Positions 22,610 to 35,248 are shown, counted from the first letter of the stretch. The stretch: DNA of 64,000 nt from Hexactinellida sp. DTS-2022 (GCA_028753945.1 JAPNXP010000003.1:1116001-1180000), one strand, 5' to 3'. The notes: generated from the letters alone by a model not told the origin. Made by a program: numbers and translations.

Positions 22610-25002
22610 AGTTGTAGGTGCAGCTAAACATCTTGACAGCTGTCCTTCTTCTTTGGTAGCAGCACCTGATGGAGAGGAGAGAGGAGAGGATGAAATTGGC
22701 TGATTGGGAAGAGTGAAAAAATGTAATGCTAGATTACGCACCCAAGGTACGGAGATAGTGAATCGCACGAATGAGCACCTCCACGCCCCTGACGAGCAGG
22801 CAGTGAGCTGCTGTGAGACCAAGATAGGCATCAAGAGGCGGGCACGGAAGTCGCAGGACAGCTCACACCACATAGTGGGGGAGAGTATGGCGACGGTATC
22901 TGAGGGCACGGCTGTTAAGCTACCCAAGCTGGACAGCCTGAAGCGGACAATACAGCGCCAGCGCGAGCAGCAACTGGCAGCCCCCGGTGCAGCCTGCCGG
23001 TCTGGAGGAGCTGGTGCTACCGGCAGAGTACCAGCAGACAGCCAAGGGGGAGCAGTTCCTCCTCTACGACTCGGGACCGGAGGCGCAGAGGATCCTCATC
23101 TTCAGTACACAGCGCAACCAGGGCCGGATTTGGGTTGCGCGGGGCCCGTGGCATATTTTTCCGAGCGGGGCCCCTTGATCATATTGCAAACGATTAAAAT
23201 TGGCTTCCTTTAGCCCACAGAAAACTGATTTTTGGTTGGATCAATCATGGAGTGCTAGGGAAAATATTGCCTACTCATAAAATATTTAAGATTAACGAAG
23301 TTCCTTTTCCTCCCCATGCCATCAACATTTCACATGTGTGTTAACGAAATTAAAACTCGATTGTTGTATGTTGGTATGTTTGTCTGGCTTGTATTCATGT
23401 GATAGGAGAATAGAAACCGCACTTATAATTGAGATAGAGGCTAGCTTCCAAATAGTCATATAGGTAAACAAGTATGCTGATTCTAAATTTCGCATTTAGA
23501 AATTTCTAATATCAATATTTATTGTTGTTGTTTTTAATAAAGTAAATAAATTGCTGAAAATTCAAAATGAACCCAGAGGCTGGCTTCCAGTTGGTGTAAT
23601 AGATGAACGAGTGAGTGTGCTGATTCCGATTCTCGCATTAAAAAAATTCAACATGAATATTTATTGTTGTTGCTGACAAAATATGTAAACAAATCGGTGA
23701 AATTCAAAATTATGGAGTCATATAATTATTGGTTTAGGGAGGGGTAAGGCCGCGTAGCGGCCGTTAACTTGATGTGTGTAGCACCGATCCGTCACAAAGC
23801 TACCTAGAAAGAAGGGCTCGTGTTTACGAATAAAGAAATATAGTACATCTGAATTTAGTCTGAAATTCAATACGTTTGCAGAGCCGAGGCACCGGATTAG
23901 AACCTGTCTGGCAAGGGAGTTTAAGAGCGAGCGTAGCGAGTGATTGATTTGGGATCTGGGGGCTTGCCCCCCGATTTTTTTGTAAACTTAATACTTGAAT
24001 TCTCAGGACAATTAGTAGAATTTGGATTAATTATTAATATTAGTAAATAAGACCCTGGTTCATTTAGTCGAAAATCAAAGAATTAGGTCACGTTGGTATG
24101 ATAGTTGCTTCATTGCGCGGGACAAAGAGACTATATAGTAATACTCAAACTATGGCACATAAAGTAGATACATCGAATTTGAACATTTTTGTCTAAAAAA
24201 AATCTACCCACCGGAGGGTCCCAAGCGCGGGGCCCCCAAAGCGCGGGGCCCCAGGCATATGCCGCATCTGCCGTATGGTAAATCCGGGCCTGAGCGCAAC
24301 CTGGAGATGCTGCGACTGTCGGGCTACTGGATGGCTGACGGCACCTTCAAAACGGCTATCTCCCTCTTCGCCCAGGTGTATGTGGTGCATGCACTCCGTG
24401 GAGGACCTCAAGTCATGCGGGATGGTCACTTGCTGCCGAGTCTGTTCGTGCTGCTGCCCAACAATACGGAGGCTACCTACAGGAGGAAGTGGGAGCAGAT
24501 TCGCCTACTCTGTCCCGTTGCCCAGCCGAGGGGGATGCTCTTGGACTTCGAGAAGGCTGCGATTAACAGCTTTGAGGCGGTGTGGCCGGACACACTGGTC
24601 AAGTGCTGCTTCTTCCACCTCACGCAGAACGTATGGCGCAAGGTGCAGGCTGCTGGCCTGCAGGCTGCCTACAGCCAGGACGAGGAGTTGGCTCTGCGCA
24701 TCCGACACCTCCCAGCTCTCGCGTTCGCCCCGATGACGGATGTGCCCGGCCTGTTTGCAGCTGTAGCGACGCTCCTCCCGATGCCAGAGGCCGCCGAGCT
24801 GGTCCTGTACTTCGAGCGGACCTACATCGGGCGTACTCTCCCAGGCGGCACATACCAGGCGCCGCTGTTCCCTATCAACCTCTGGAACTACCACATGGAG
24901 AAGAAGCTGACTAACCTAGCAACCAGCTATTATGGCCGCACTGGAATAGAGTTCCTAAGAGTCGTAGCACACCCTTTCAGTAGAGAGGGATTAACAGCAT
25001 AG
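22610..25002 (+). pseudogene. FLYWCH Mutator-like (MULE) transposase, left copy, split by a hAT
   Basis: Encodes a Mutator-type transposase interrupted by the hAT at 23119-24292. The N-terminal FLYWCH zinc-finger region is degraded, with only its second half clear (KKCNARLRTQGTEIV...NEHLHAP from 22704). A single extra C in a C-run near 22985 shifts frame compared with the right copy. After the hAT the frame shows WMADGTFKTA with the first catalytic aspartate, LLDFEKAAINSFEAV with the second, and CCFFHLTQNVW with the CxxH motif. The end (TYQAPLFPINLWNYHMEKK) is retained here but lost in the right copy. GC content is clearly higher than the surrounding DNA. Confidence 0.9.
23119..24292. mobile_element. 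hAT element inserted in the MULE transposase, exact 8-bp TSD
   Basis: Inverted termini CAGGGCCGGATTTGGG (23119) and AAATCCGGGCCTG (ending 24292), flanked by AGCGCAAC at 23111-23118 and 24293-24300. Subterminal GCGGGGCCC runs are inverted at both ends. There is no transposase inside. It contains GGCCGCGTAGCGGCC (near 23751) and GAGCGAGCGTAGCGAGTG (23925). Its absence from the inverted sister copy shows it arrived after the two MULE copies separated. Confidence 0.95.
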
Positions 25003-25088
25003 TGATAGGTATTAATCCGCTCCCAAACTGAAATGATGTGCTACTCCTCTCAAGAACTCTATACGATTACGACTATAATAACTGGCGA

Positions 25089-26190
25089 CTAGATCCTGGT
25101 ATGTGCCGCCTGGGAGAAAAGCCCGATGTAGGTCCGCTCGAAGTACAGGACCAGCTCGGCGGCCTCTGGCATCGGGAGCGTCGCTACAGCTGCAAACAGG
25201 CCGGGCACATCCGTCATCGGGGCGAACGCGAGAGCTGGGAGGTGTCGGATGCGCAGAGCCAACTCCTCGTCATGGCTGTAGGCAGCCTGCAGGCCAGCAG
25301 CCTGCACCTTGGGCCATACGTTCTGCGTGAGGTGGAAGAAGCAACACTTGACCAGTGTGTCCGGCCACACCGCCTCAAAGCTGTTAATCGCAGCCTTCTC
25401 GAAGACCAAGAGCATCCCCCTCGGCTGGGCAAGGGGACAGAGTAGGCGAATCTGCTCCCACATCCTCTTGTAGGTAGCCTTCGTCTTGTTGGGCAGCAGC
25501 ACGAACAGGATCGGCAGCAGGTGACCATCCCGCATGACTTGAGGTCCTCCACGGAGTGCATGCACCACATACACCTGGGCGAAGAGGGAGGGAGCCGTCT
25601 TGAAGGTGCCGTCAGCCATCCAGTAGTCCGACAGTCGCAGCATCTCCAGGTTGCGCTGTGTCCCAAAGATTAGGATCCTCTGCGTCTCCGGTCCCGAGTC
25701 GTAGAGGAGGAACTGCTCCCCCTTGGCTATCTGCTGGTACTCTGCCGGTAGCACCAGCACCTCCAGACCGGTAGGCTGCACCGGGGCTGCCAGCTGCTGC
25801 ACGCCCTGGCGCTGTATTGTCCGCTTCAGACTGTCCAGCTTGGGTAGCTTAACAGCCGTGCCCTCAGATACCTTCGCCATACTCTCCCCCACTATGTGGT
25901 GTGAGCTATCCTGCGACTCCCGTGCCCGCCTCTTGATGCCTATCTTGGTCTCACATCAGCTCACTGCCTGCTCGTCAGGGGCGTGGAGATGCTCATTCGT
26001 GCGCTTCACTATCTCCGTACCTTGAAGGTGTATTCTAGCATTACAAATCCCTCTCTTATCACACAGCCAATGCGTCACCTCTCCTACTCTACTGTGTTGT
26101 CCGTATATGTATCCTCTCTCCACCAGCTTGCTTCCTCCTCTTTGCGTCTTTATTATCCTGAAAGGCGGAGCCAGAGGGGGCTCCATATGT
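25089..26190 (-). pseudogene. FLYWCH Mutator-like transposase, right (inverted) copy
   Basis: A tail-to-tail relative of the left copy without the hAT. Frame 26186-25956 shows a good FLYWCH finger (LVERGYIYGQ, WLCDKRGICNARIHL, then NEHLHAP with the HxH end). An in-frame TGA near 25954 replaces a cysteine codon that is TGC in the sister copy. The frame then runs 25892-25089 through WMADGTFKTA, LLVFEKAAINSF and CCFFHLTQNVW. The second catalytic aspartate is replaced by valine (GVF/LVF against LDF in the left copy), so this copy is catalytically dead even apart from the stop. The C-terminus is truncated. Confidence 0.92.
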
Positions 26191-26571
26191 TAATTTTCTT
26201 TGCTCGAACAATGTTATAAATTTTATGCTTATATTTTTATTAATAGCTGTATAATTTTACATGTGATTTGCAACCAGTTAATGACGAAGTTACTGAGAAC
26301 AATCAAAGAGATGAATAGAATAGAAGCATGAAGAAGTTAGAGAGAACAATCAAAGTAACACAGATGAATAAAAAGCTACAGCTATTGTTTAGTTTAGTTT
26401 ATCATTTTAAAGATAAATTCCATCTTCATAGATACGATTTAGTTGATCACAAGATATTATAATTCTAATCTTAATGTAGATACAGCAATTTATTCCTTAA
26501 TTTAATACTCAAATAAAAATACAATAATTTATACCTAACTTTTATAAATAATTAGACCAATCAAATTAGAT
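26191..26571. other. AT-rich intergenic, no feature recognised
   Basis: No coding signal. GAACAATCAAAG occurs twice around 26300-26350. Confidence 0.4.
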
Positions 26572-26656
26572 ACGAATTGTCGTGGTACGAATTGTCGTGG
26601 TACGAATTGTCGCTGGTACGAATTGTCTGGTACGAATTGTCGTGGTACGAATGGTC
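26572..26656. repeat. GGTACGAATTGTCGT minisatellite
   Basis: Six copies of a 14-16 bp unit with the core GGTACGAATTGTC, the last with an A-to-G type variant (GAATGGTC). Confidence 0.9.
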
Positions 26657-27239
26657 GGTATCCGCCAAATATGGTAGTCGGTTGTGACGTCATTAAATGT
26701 CAAAATAGAAGCCACAGACACATTTTGATAATGTCAAATGAATTGGTTTGGTCGATAATATATAGGCCAATAATACATTACATATCGCTAGCATGCGCCA
26801 AAATGCCTATTTCCGCCATTATTGCCATTTTGAGCCATTGTGTAATGGACAAGAAATTATGATCTGCATATTCATAATGTAATCCAACTAGTGTACACAT
26901 ATTATACATATTAGAACATTAATCAATACGTCAGCCCATGGAATACTTAATATACGGCTATATACAGGGGCGCCGGAACTCATTTGTATCAGGGTGGGTA
27001 TACTTCCCGGTATACATAAAATTAAACATTTTTTCAATAAGACTAATAACGAGAATACACGTTTTTTGTTTATAACTGTAAGGAATACCTCTATAAGGAA
27101 CTTTGAGGCTGAAATTGACAAAATATAAAAGGAACTTCAGCCTGAAATTTTAATTAGTGTTCGTTATTTTTAAAAATGTACTAAAGAAATTATATACAGT
27201 CTACTAAGCTTAATTTGGACACGTTTGTTACAGGCCTCT

Positions 27240-27440
27240 TGTCCAGAGTATTTCATAAGGATTAAAAAAAAAAAATTAATGTTTTCGCGGAATAAAAAAA
27301 TGGATTTTCGGTAGAAATGGAATCTTGAAATGGATATCAGACGATAAAAACTCACTATTTATTCAAGGGAGTAAAAAAATGAAAATAGGAATTAAAAAAT
27401 GGGCCAGGAATAAAAAAATGGGCTTATAATATACCCTGCT
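27240..27440 (-). repeat. Dispersed repeat R3, copy 1 (AATAAAAAAATGGGC type)
   Basis: The block around GGAATAAAAAAATGGGCTTA is the reverse complement of 62125-62315, and both end at ATACCCTG / CAGGGTAT. The outer CAGGGTATATTATAAGCCCA suggests one terminus of an element. No gene. Confidence 0.7.
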
Positions 27441-27774
27441 CTTGTCCCAATTAAGCGAAAAACCTTTGTAAAGTAGTGATTTACCTACAAATTATGGTTT
27501 TAAACCTGATCACAACAATTCCTCCAATGCCTGCGGATCATTGATTATTCGCAAACCCATAGGATGAGCCGCAATATTCTCTGGACGGTTTGATATATCC
27601 CTGAACCACAAGGTCATAATCTCTGGTATATTTCAATATTACTGAAATCAATAAGAAATGGACAATATTGAGATATTTTGTCCTGCCTCATCAGTATTGA
27701 CAAAGATTCTTAGAATTTGTTCTGAATCTCTGATCAATGTGAATTTTCTATTGAGCGAGCACCAATTATGAACC

Positions 27775-28630
27775 CAATTTTAGTGTGCTTCTTCTAGTAA
27801 AAACGTTATAGTAGGGTCCTACTATAGTTTTATATTATAAGTGCCCACTACTAAATTTACCTCTGTCGGACTTCCGGCCGGCCGTACGCGATGGCGCGAC
27901 TATACCGTTAGGGATAGAGATTTCAAATTTCGACAGTAGATATAGAATTTTCTAGAGATGATCACATCGAAGCCAGATTTCTCAATTTAGCTTTTGTTCG
28001 TCAGTTATATCGAAATTTATATTCTGGGAGAGTGACTCTTTAATTAATAATTCGAATTAGTTATTGAAAATATAGAGGTTGTATTCTCATAAGGATGTTC
28101 TTTCTATATATCAATTAAAATTAATAGGTCGCTAATCAATTCTACGTTTTATTAACGATCATTTACATAAATCAGCCATCTTCTCCATATTGTAATTACT
28201 CTATAGTATACTGAATACAATTTAACATATTACATAAGCCTACTATCTGCTAGATAAAGACTGTTATTGATTGGTTTGTATTACTTTGTGTTTGAATATG
28301 TATTTCATGTAAGTGCAATGAAAACACATGGATGTTGGAACATTTTACAAGTTGATGATGATGATGTCAATTATAAAAATCAAAATAGCAACGTAAATAC
28401 TACACGTGTCCTAATTTCTATTTGTAATAATTCAAATTAATCTTTAATTAATTCAAACTTTTTGAAGTCTTCACAATTCAAACAATAATTTAATTATATT
28501 ACACTACGATAATTGTAATTTAAATAATGAAATTCTAGTTAAATTAAAGTGCAATCAGAAGGAGCACACTCCCTTAAATTAAACATTGGGGAAGTTGAAT
28601 CAGAAAGTGCACACTCCCATCCCTTCTGTG
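27775..28630 (+). repeat. Dispersed repeat R4, copy 1
   Basis: Direct repeat of 57552-58350, including TTTAGTGTGCTTCTTCTAGT, GTAGGGTCCTACTATAG, CTTCCGGCCGGCCGTACGCG and the end CAATCAGAAGGAGCACACTC. In this copy the last ~50 bp are partly duplicated (AGTGCACACTCCCATCCC). Identity is high throughout. There is no frame common to both. Confidence 0.85.
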
Positions 28631-28659
28631 ATGGGATTTTGCTAGTTTGTCCCGATTAA

Positions 28660-29690
28660 GCGGAGTTTGTCCCGATAAAGGAGTCAGGAAGTTAAATATG
28701 GCCAGTTTCCATTGAAAGTCTCTACAAAGTTAATCAGAACACTCCAATTTATATATCAGCATGACTGGAAGCACATAAAAAGTCTTCAAAATAAATTCTA
28801 GAAGATTATAATGTATATTCTTGTCAGGAAAGTACAAAACGTCCCAAAATCCGTCTGAAAATTTGACAAAAGGACACTAAACCACGTGGCACCGGTCATT
28901 TATGACGGGTCTTAATACCTTTGTTATATAATAATAATCCTGGTAAAGAAGTCTAAAATCTGCCGCTGTTAGTGTCCGGAAGTTAGAACTAAGCTGTAAC
29001 GAAGATTATATTTTTGCTTACGTCATCAAATTGTGCCACATGACACATCCATATATGGTAAACAAATTCATAGAATGTAAACTACATGGTATGTACTCCC
29101 AATTTGTTGGCCAGTGAATTTGTATTGATTAATTGACATTGTTACATGGTTAGAGCTAGAAGCAACGACTTCTCATTCGTGAGATAATTAATTGCTCCGT
29201 CATCAAAAGTGGCGCATCTATATGACCATATATGGTCAAAGAAATTTAAATTTGCAGAAATATGAATTTTAGTATCTCAACTCTTTAGAGTCATTCTAAA
29301 AGGTCTAAATCTAAATTTGCTAAGCAATACGATTGAATTTGACGGACTTATAGCTGATGGTCCATTTTCTGCCCCCTGCTGGCCCTGCAAGTATCTGATT
29401 TACGACGTTTAGATCCATCCTGACAAGAATATACTTCAGAATGTTCTAGATATTTTTTTGATTTTTTTTATGTGCTTCCAGTCATGCTGATATATAAATT
29501 GGAGTGTTCTGATTAACTTTGTTGGAGACGTTCTATAGAAACTGTCCATATTTAACTTTGTGACTCCTTAACCGAAAGTTTAGTAATTGCTTCTAATGAA
29601 GCATTTTGTTCTTGGGGCGTTGTCCCAATTAGAGGCTCTCCCGATTAACCGGTGTCCCAATTAAGCGGAATACACTGTATAATCATTAAT
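28660..29690. mobile_element. Tigger/pogo-like non-autonomous element T-A
   Basis: Long inverted ends: GGAGTCAGGAAGTTAAATAT and ATGGCCAGTTTCC on the left, and their complement leading to TGACTCCTTA on the right, with GTCCCGATTAAGCGGAGTTT and GTCCCAATTAAGCGGAATAC at the outer edges. TTAAGCGGA...CACTGTA termini are typical of pogo/Tigger elements. It holds CCATATATGG at 29049 and 29226. A second copy (31060-31975) lies in opposite orientation. Confidence 0.75.
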
Positions 29691-31059
29691 TAGAAACCTC
29701 CAGAGGGGTTATAGATAACATATACTTGTTATACATTCTGAATGTCTATGAACTTACAAAAATTTGGTGACTAATTGTGAACAAATCTAAAACAAAATTT
29801 GATCTTGGATGACAGCAATTACTTTGATCAATTGAATAAAAATACTGATTGGAATATCGAGCATTAATTAACAGGGTGGGTTAAACCTACCCTAAATAAT
29901 TTTAGGGTGGGTCCACACCCACCCTTCCACCCAACTTTCGGCGCCCATGGCTATATATGTCGCCGAGAAGGCCATAAAACAAAGAGGCCAGTTTCTAATT
30001 TTCAAAATGGAGAATTGATCTTTATTCGAATAATTAGCAATGATCGAGCTGAAAAGTGTATTATAACTATATAGGAATATGGTATCCAGGTATACATAGC
30101 ACCCTTCAGAATTGTGATATGTCATCATCTGATGACGTTAGGGTTATTTTGGTTGCGAATTATCTTGTTTTTCTAGCGTACTTTTATCATAGTTAAACGC
30201 GTTATAAATGTTCAAATTGGAAGATGCTTTACCCAGAAGTAGTATAATAAAATATATCGAAATTATAAATGGAATGTTGACACATTCCTCGGTTTCCACG
30301 GAAAATGTATATTTCCTAAATGTTCCATAACTCAAAAACTATGAATGTTATGTAAGCTAGACTGGTACTGATCTTCCGGAATAGGTAACTTCCTATTCAT
30401 CGATAATACATTTTATATGGCTAACTTCAATAATTTTCGAGATAATTAAGACTTAATTCATTATTAAGTAATGACTCACTATCTCAAAAATTATTGAAGT
30501 TAGGCACATAAAATGTATTATCGATGAATAGGAAGTTACATATTCGGGCTGATCAGTACCAGTCTAGTTTTCATAACATTCATAGTTTTTGAGTTATGGC
30601 ACATTAGGAAATATACATTTTCCATGGCAACCGAGGAATGTGTCAACATTCCATTTATAATTTCGATATATTTTATTATACTACTTCTGGGTATGATAAC
30701 CAATTTCATATTTTGAACATTTATAACGCGTTTAACTATGTTAAAAGTATGCTAGAAAAACAAGATAATTCGCAACCAAAATTACCATAACTTCATCAGA
30801 TGATGACATATCTCAATTCTGGAGGGTATTATGTATACCTGGATACCATATTCCTATATAGTTATAATACACTTTACAGATGTATCATTGCTAATTATTC
30901 GAATTTAGATCAATTCTCCATTTTGAAAATTAGAAACTGGCCTCTTTGTTATATAGCATTCTCGGCGACATATATAGCCGTGTATTAAGTAGGCCATGGT
31001 CAGCCATGATTTATTCGCTGATAAATATGTCCCAAAAGAAAGCGGATCCATTATGGAGC

Positions 31060-31975
31060 CATAAAGTTATTTAAGGCCAGTTTCTTTATAACGTCTCTAC
31101 AAAGTTAATTAGAACACTCCAATTTATATATGCGCATGACTGGAAGCACATAAAAAGTATTTTAGAATTTACTCTAGAAGATTATATCCTATATTCTTGT
31201 CAGGATAGATCAAAACGTCGTGAATCCAACAACTACAGGGGGCTATAGGGGGCAGAAAATGGACGATCAGAAATATGTCAGTCAAATTCAATCATATTGC
31301 TTAGCAAATTTGGATTTAGACCTATTAGATTGACTCTAAACAGTTGAGATACTAAATTTATATTTATGCAAATTTTAATTTTTTAAACCATGTATTGTCA
31401 TATGAATGCGCCTCTTTTGATTACGGAGCAGTTAATTATCTCACGAATGAGAAGTCGTTGCGACTAGCTCTAACCATGTAACGAAGTCAACTAATCAGTA
31501 CAAATTCACTGGGCAACAAATTGGGACTACATACCATGTAGTTTTACATTCTATGATTTTGTATACCATATATGGATGTGTCCTGTGGCACAATTTGATG
31601 ACGTAGGTAAAGTAAATCTTCGTTTGAGCTTTTAATTCTAACTTCCGGACACTAACAGCGGCAGATTTTAGACTTCTTTACCAGGATTATGATTATATAA
31701 GAATGGTATTTAGACCAGTTATAAATGACCGGTGCTACGTTGTTTAGTGCCCGTTTTTCCGAATTTCAGACGGATTTGGGACGTTTTGTACTTTATGATA
31801 AGAATATACATTATAATCTTCTAGAAATTTTTTTGATGAATTTTTATGTTCTTCCAGTCATGCTGATATAAAAATTGGAGTCTTCTGATTAACTTTGTAT
31901 AGACGTTCTAAAGAAACTGGCCATATTTAATTTCCTGACTCCTTAATATGACAGAAACTTGCATTTAATTCGATT
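31060..31975. mobile_element. Tigger/pogo-like non-autonomous element T-B
   Basis: An inverted-orientation relative of 28660-29690: AAGGCCAGTTTC on the left and GGCCATATTTAATTTCC on the right, with ACTGGAAGCACATAAAAAG and GTCATGCTGATATA blocks at both ends. It contains CCATATATGG at 31566. The outermost TTAAGCGGA sequence is not evident, so this copy is probably trimmed. Confidence 0.72.
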
Positions 31976-32767
31976 AATTGATGCTAATTATATGTTTATG
32001 GGTTAAATGCAGTCCACGCAATGCAACACAAACAGAATTCAATGCCAAATTGCAATATTTGATGAATACCCTGCAAGATTATGTTATCTAATATGTGTAG
32101 ATTTTGAACCTCATTTTACCCAGAACATGGTTTCTAGGCACTCTCGGAATTTTATCTTGAAAAATATTGATCCTGAGTACTTGAAACTTTCAGAGGCCCT
32201 AATTTTTGTTAAAACCAACAAACGAAACCTATGTAAGGTACAAAATAATGAATATATCAAATCCTTAGACCTGTTGAGGTGTCAAAAAATCGAGATTTTG
32301 GCGTGTTTTACACTTCTTATCAGTTGTCATGCCACCATGGTATTAGTACAAATCTCACATATCCTATAATGGTTGTGTTTTTAAGTCTAGTTACAATGAA
32401 TAAGTAATCCATTTTTGGGATCATTTGGTTGTATATTTTTTTAGTTAAGTTTCATGCGGAAATAAGGCCAACCACGGCCCACCTACCGACAAATTTCAGT
32501 TCGAGGTTTCCGCTCTCCCTTCAAAGCTTTAGGAGCAACTCGCATTCCTCTTGCGTCCAGTGTGTACCCTAGATAGAAAAATATATATTATTAATACAGG
32601 AAAATCGGATTGCATATATTCGTTCTAAATTGGTTTCATTGTTCATTTGAAAATGTCCAGTGTTGAAGCTAAAAGAATGATAAAAGAGATGAATTTGCAA
32701 GGGGAATTCATTGGTGGCCAACAATAACAACCAACCAAGGTGTCTACACAGTGGTATTCCTCTGAAC
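31976..32767. other. Intergenic, no gene supported
   Basis: A plus-strand open frame of 120 codons (32007-32369) has no recognisable domain, and its codon use looks like the background. Positions 32690-32767 are repeated at 34270-34345 (GTGTCTACACAGTGGTATTC), forming a direct repeat on either side of the R2 copy. Confidence 0.45.
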
Positions 32768-34158
32768 GCTGGTTCCGACTTTAAATCGCCCACAATTAGA
32801 AATGTCCAAATTTTTCAATATTTTTGCACACGCTGCTGAAGGATGTTATCTTTCGATAGGACTTTGGTTTTCATCGATTCTATGATTATTTCCAGAGATA
32901 TGAACGTTTTAATTGGGCGGCCTTGTATTTTCTTACTAGGTTTTATATTACCAAGGGTCTTAAACACGGTAAATTAACTAGTAATTGTGATAACAGTGTT
33001 TCAATAATCAAACATATGATAGTCCGAGGAAATCTTTGCAAAACTCAACAAAAATTTCAGGCAAAAAGTGGATGTTGCAAAAGTTATAGCCCTTCGGCGC
33101 TCTTTAGGTTACGGATTCTTGACTAACTCAGAGAGGAAAAGAGATAAATTCAAGTATTACCAGTGAAAAATGATCAGCACACATGGTTTCCCATATGTAA
33201 ATAATACATTTTGTGAGCCTATGACGCACCGTTTTCGACATTGCCCTATATGGTAGTGTGAATGTGACCAATTTTGATGACACATGCAAATTTGTATGAC
33301 CTAAACGGGAGACTCCTGAGATTAGCTCTAAATTTCTAATCACATTGATATATCATTACTAAATCATTGAAAAGTCAAAATTAACTCAAAACCAAATGGC
33401 TACCTAGATTAAATTCGAATGCCCATATATGGAGGTGTCATGTGAACATCAAAAGAGAGAAAATTCAAATTTAAAAGTGAACTGGAGCTTAGTTCTAACT
33501 TTCAGACACCATCAGTGATTGAATTCCAGCTGGATGGCCGATTTTAATTCCTTCCCGGATCAATATTCTTCGCTGTAGACGTGTTGAAAATCCTCTCGGC
33601 CACCTGAAAACCACCATATCTAACTATAGAGTGCCACAAATTTTAAAGCTTAGTTTTGGGGAACTTTATGAACTTATTACTCCGGGATTTGGAAATTAGC
33701 ACTATAATAAGTAAACTAAGACCAGTACCAGTTCGGTTTGTTCGAATTCGTCCTTAATATACAAACTGGGGCCCTTTGGGAGCAAAAAGGTGGCTCAAAT
33801 GTGGGAAAACCGCCCGTTTTTTCTATAATCGAGCAATTCCGAAGAAAAATTTGACTTTTTGATGTTAGCACCCTCGTCGAGTAACTGAAGGGTTCATGGT
33901 AGAATGGATTATACCGATTTTTAGATTTGTACTCTTTTTCAATTCTCCAGAAATAAGCTTTTAGTACCATATTAATCTCTATGGGAGCTTAACTATAGAA
34001 TTTCAAAAAAAATCAGTGCTTAGAAGCCTTATATTAGAGCGCTAGCAGTCTTAAAATTGCCTATACACTATGTGCTTATAGTTTTGGAAGTATTAGCTTA
34101 CTAGGATATACGAGCAGTGAGTTATAGATACTCACTAATGCATTTATAGTTGGAACCA
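32768..34158. mobile_element. Dispersed element R2, copy 2, with short inverted ends
   Basis: Related to 15150-16570 but with both ends visible: GCTGGTTCC at the left and GGAACCAGC at the right, with TGAAC on both outer sides as a possible short duplication. Contains CCATATATGG at 33423. Non-coding. Confidence 0.65.
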
Positions 34159-34539
34159 GCGTGAACAACACTAGAAACCTGGATATATTGCATGCAATTT
34201 TCATAAATTAGTATCGGTCATGTGAAATGACCAGGATTGAAGCTGAACATATGAAAAAGGGATTCGAATTTGAATAGGGAATTCGTTGGTAGCAAACAAC
34301 AACAACCAACCAATGTGTCTACACAGTGGTATTCCTCTGAACAATTTTCACTAGAAACCCTGAATATAAACAGCGGCGGATTAATGTATCATGGGGCCCT
34401 GGGGAAGTTAGAATCGAGGGGCAATCTTCACCACTGTTGACGAAACATTGAATTAGTTATTACAAACCAACTAGCTTGTATTTCTCATTTTTCCAGTGAA
34501 AATAGCATTAAACCATACATGGAATTTAAATATTTTGCC

Positions 34540-34990
34540 GGTTTTGTAGAGGCGTACGGGGATTTTTGTTTGGGAGGACAATATTACTGATTGTGAGTCT
34601 TATATTACCTAAATGTCTGCACACTCAAAATTTAGCATTCTGCTTTGTGTATAATAACATTTCATATCCAAGCGTACAGGGATACCCTTTACAATCTATA
34701 TAATACAACTTCTCCCCTTTCCAAAGTAATAAATTTGATTTATGTAAACCTCAATTTATATATATATATAACATGATAGTATCTCCAGCCATGCATTCTG
34801 CATTGACCATATAGTACAATGTCTTTGTTAGTGTAATCGCTCTTAGAATAAGTGTAAGGGATTTCCTAGACAAGCGAGCGTAAGGAGCGGTAAAAAGCTT
34901 CGGGTGTTCACAATTTGGGCTAATGTACAGGGTAGAATTGGAGCCCCGTGCAGGGATAAGACTCTAATAAGTTGACAGGTATGCAAACAG
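34540..34990. mobile_element. GTACAGGGAT miniature element, copy 1
   Basis: Shares GCGTACAGGGAT, GCATGCATTCTGCATTGACC, CAAGCGAGCGTAAGGAGCGG and TTGACAGGTATGC with copies at 43300-43725 and 44954-45370. Divergent and probably truncated at the left end. Confidence 0.7.
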
Positions 34991-35248
34991 TAAAAGGAAA
35001 ATACACAAGATAGATATTTTGAATTTAACATTGCAGCCATCACTTTCTCACTTTGAGTTTTTCGGCCCTTAGAAATTTTGTGGCGAGCTCCCCCTTCAAA
35101 AACTCTGTTATTGATTGTCCTTGCTTCCTCTAGTATTTGGGGGGCCTTATGTGTGGGGGCCACGGAAATAGTGGCCGTTTACTGCCTTAAGTCCGGCCCT
35201 GGCTATTATACTTGTAGATTACTTAAGGATGCTTCGGAGGAAAATTAA

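Larger units (their letters stand above)
26965..29949. mobile_element. 2985-bp hAT-type element with 8-bp TSD GCTATATA
   Basis: Termini CAGGGGCGCCGGAACT (26965) and ACTTTCGGCGCCCATG (ending 29949; 13 of 16 paired), with GCTATATA at 26957-26964 and 29950-29957. Subterminal GGGTGGGT / ACCCACCC blocks are also inverted. It has no transposase frame. It carries several other repeats: a segment inverted at 62125-62315, a segment repeated at 57552-58350, and a Tigger-like element at about 28660-29690. Confidence 0.9.
26936..30999. repeat. About 1-kb imperfect palindrome, left arm split by a hAT
   Basis: Left arm 26936-26964 plus 29950-30443; right arm 30480-30999; spacer about 36 bp centred near 30462. 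The arms match in reverse complement over roughly 520 bp, from CCATGG at both outer ends to CTTCAATAATTTT / AAAATTATTGAAG near the centre. TCAG lies just outside both outer CCATGG ends and may be a short target duplication. The arms translate to near-identical peptides, but the changes are mostly amino-acid altering, so no protein is claimed. The arm split is explained by the hAT at 26965-29949. Confidence 0.88.

Noticed and set aside
24505..24914. Frames opposite and out of frame with the MULE transposase
   Set aside because: Conserved only because the transposase copies are similar; the transposase motifs lie in the other frame.
29892..30988. Near-identical small peptides in both palindrome arms
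   Set aside because: Their similarity follows from the palindrome; most differences change the amino acid and no domain is visible.
32007..32369. 120-codon plus-strand frame
   Set aside because: Composition matches background, no domain or repeat-independent support, no convincing promoter or poly(A) signal.
34371..35201. A separate complete hAT miniature element ending at 35201
   Set aside because: Both ends look hAT-like, but flanking 8-mers (AATATAAA, GCTATTAT) do not match, so it was treated as part of a composite 5' region.
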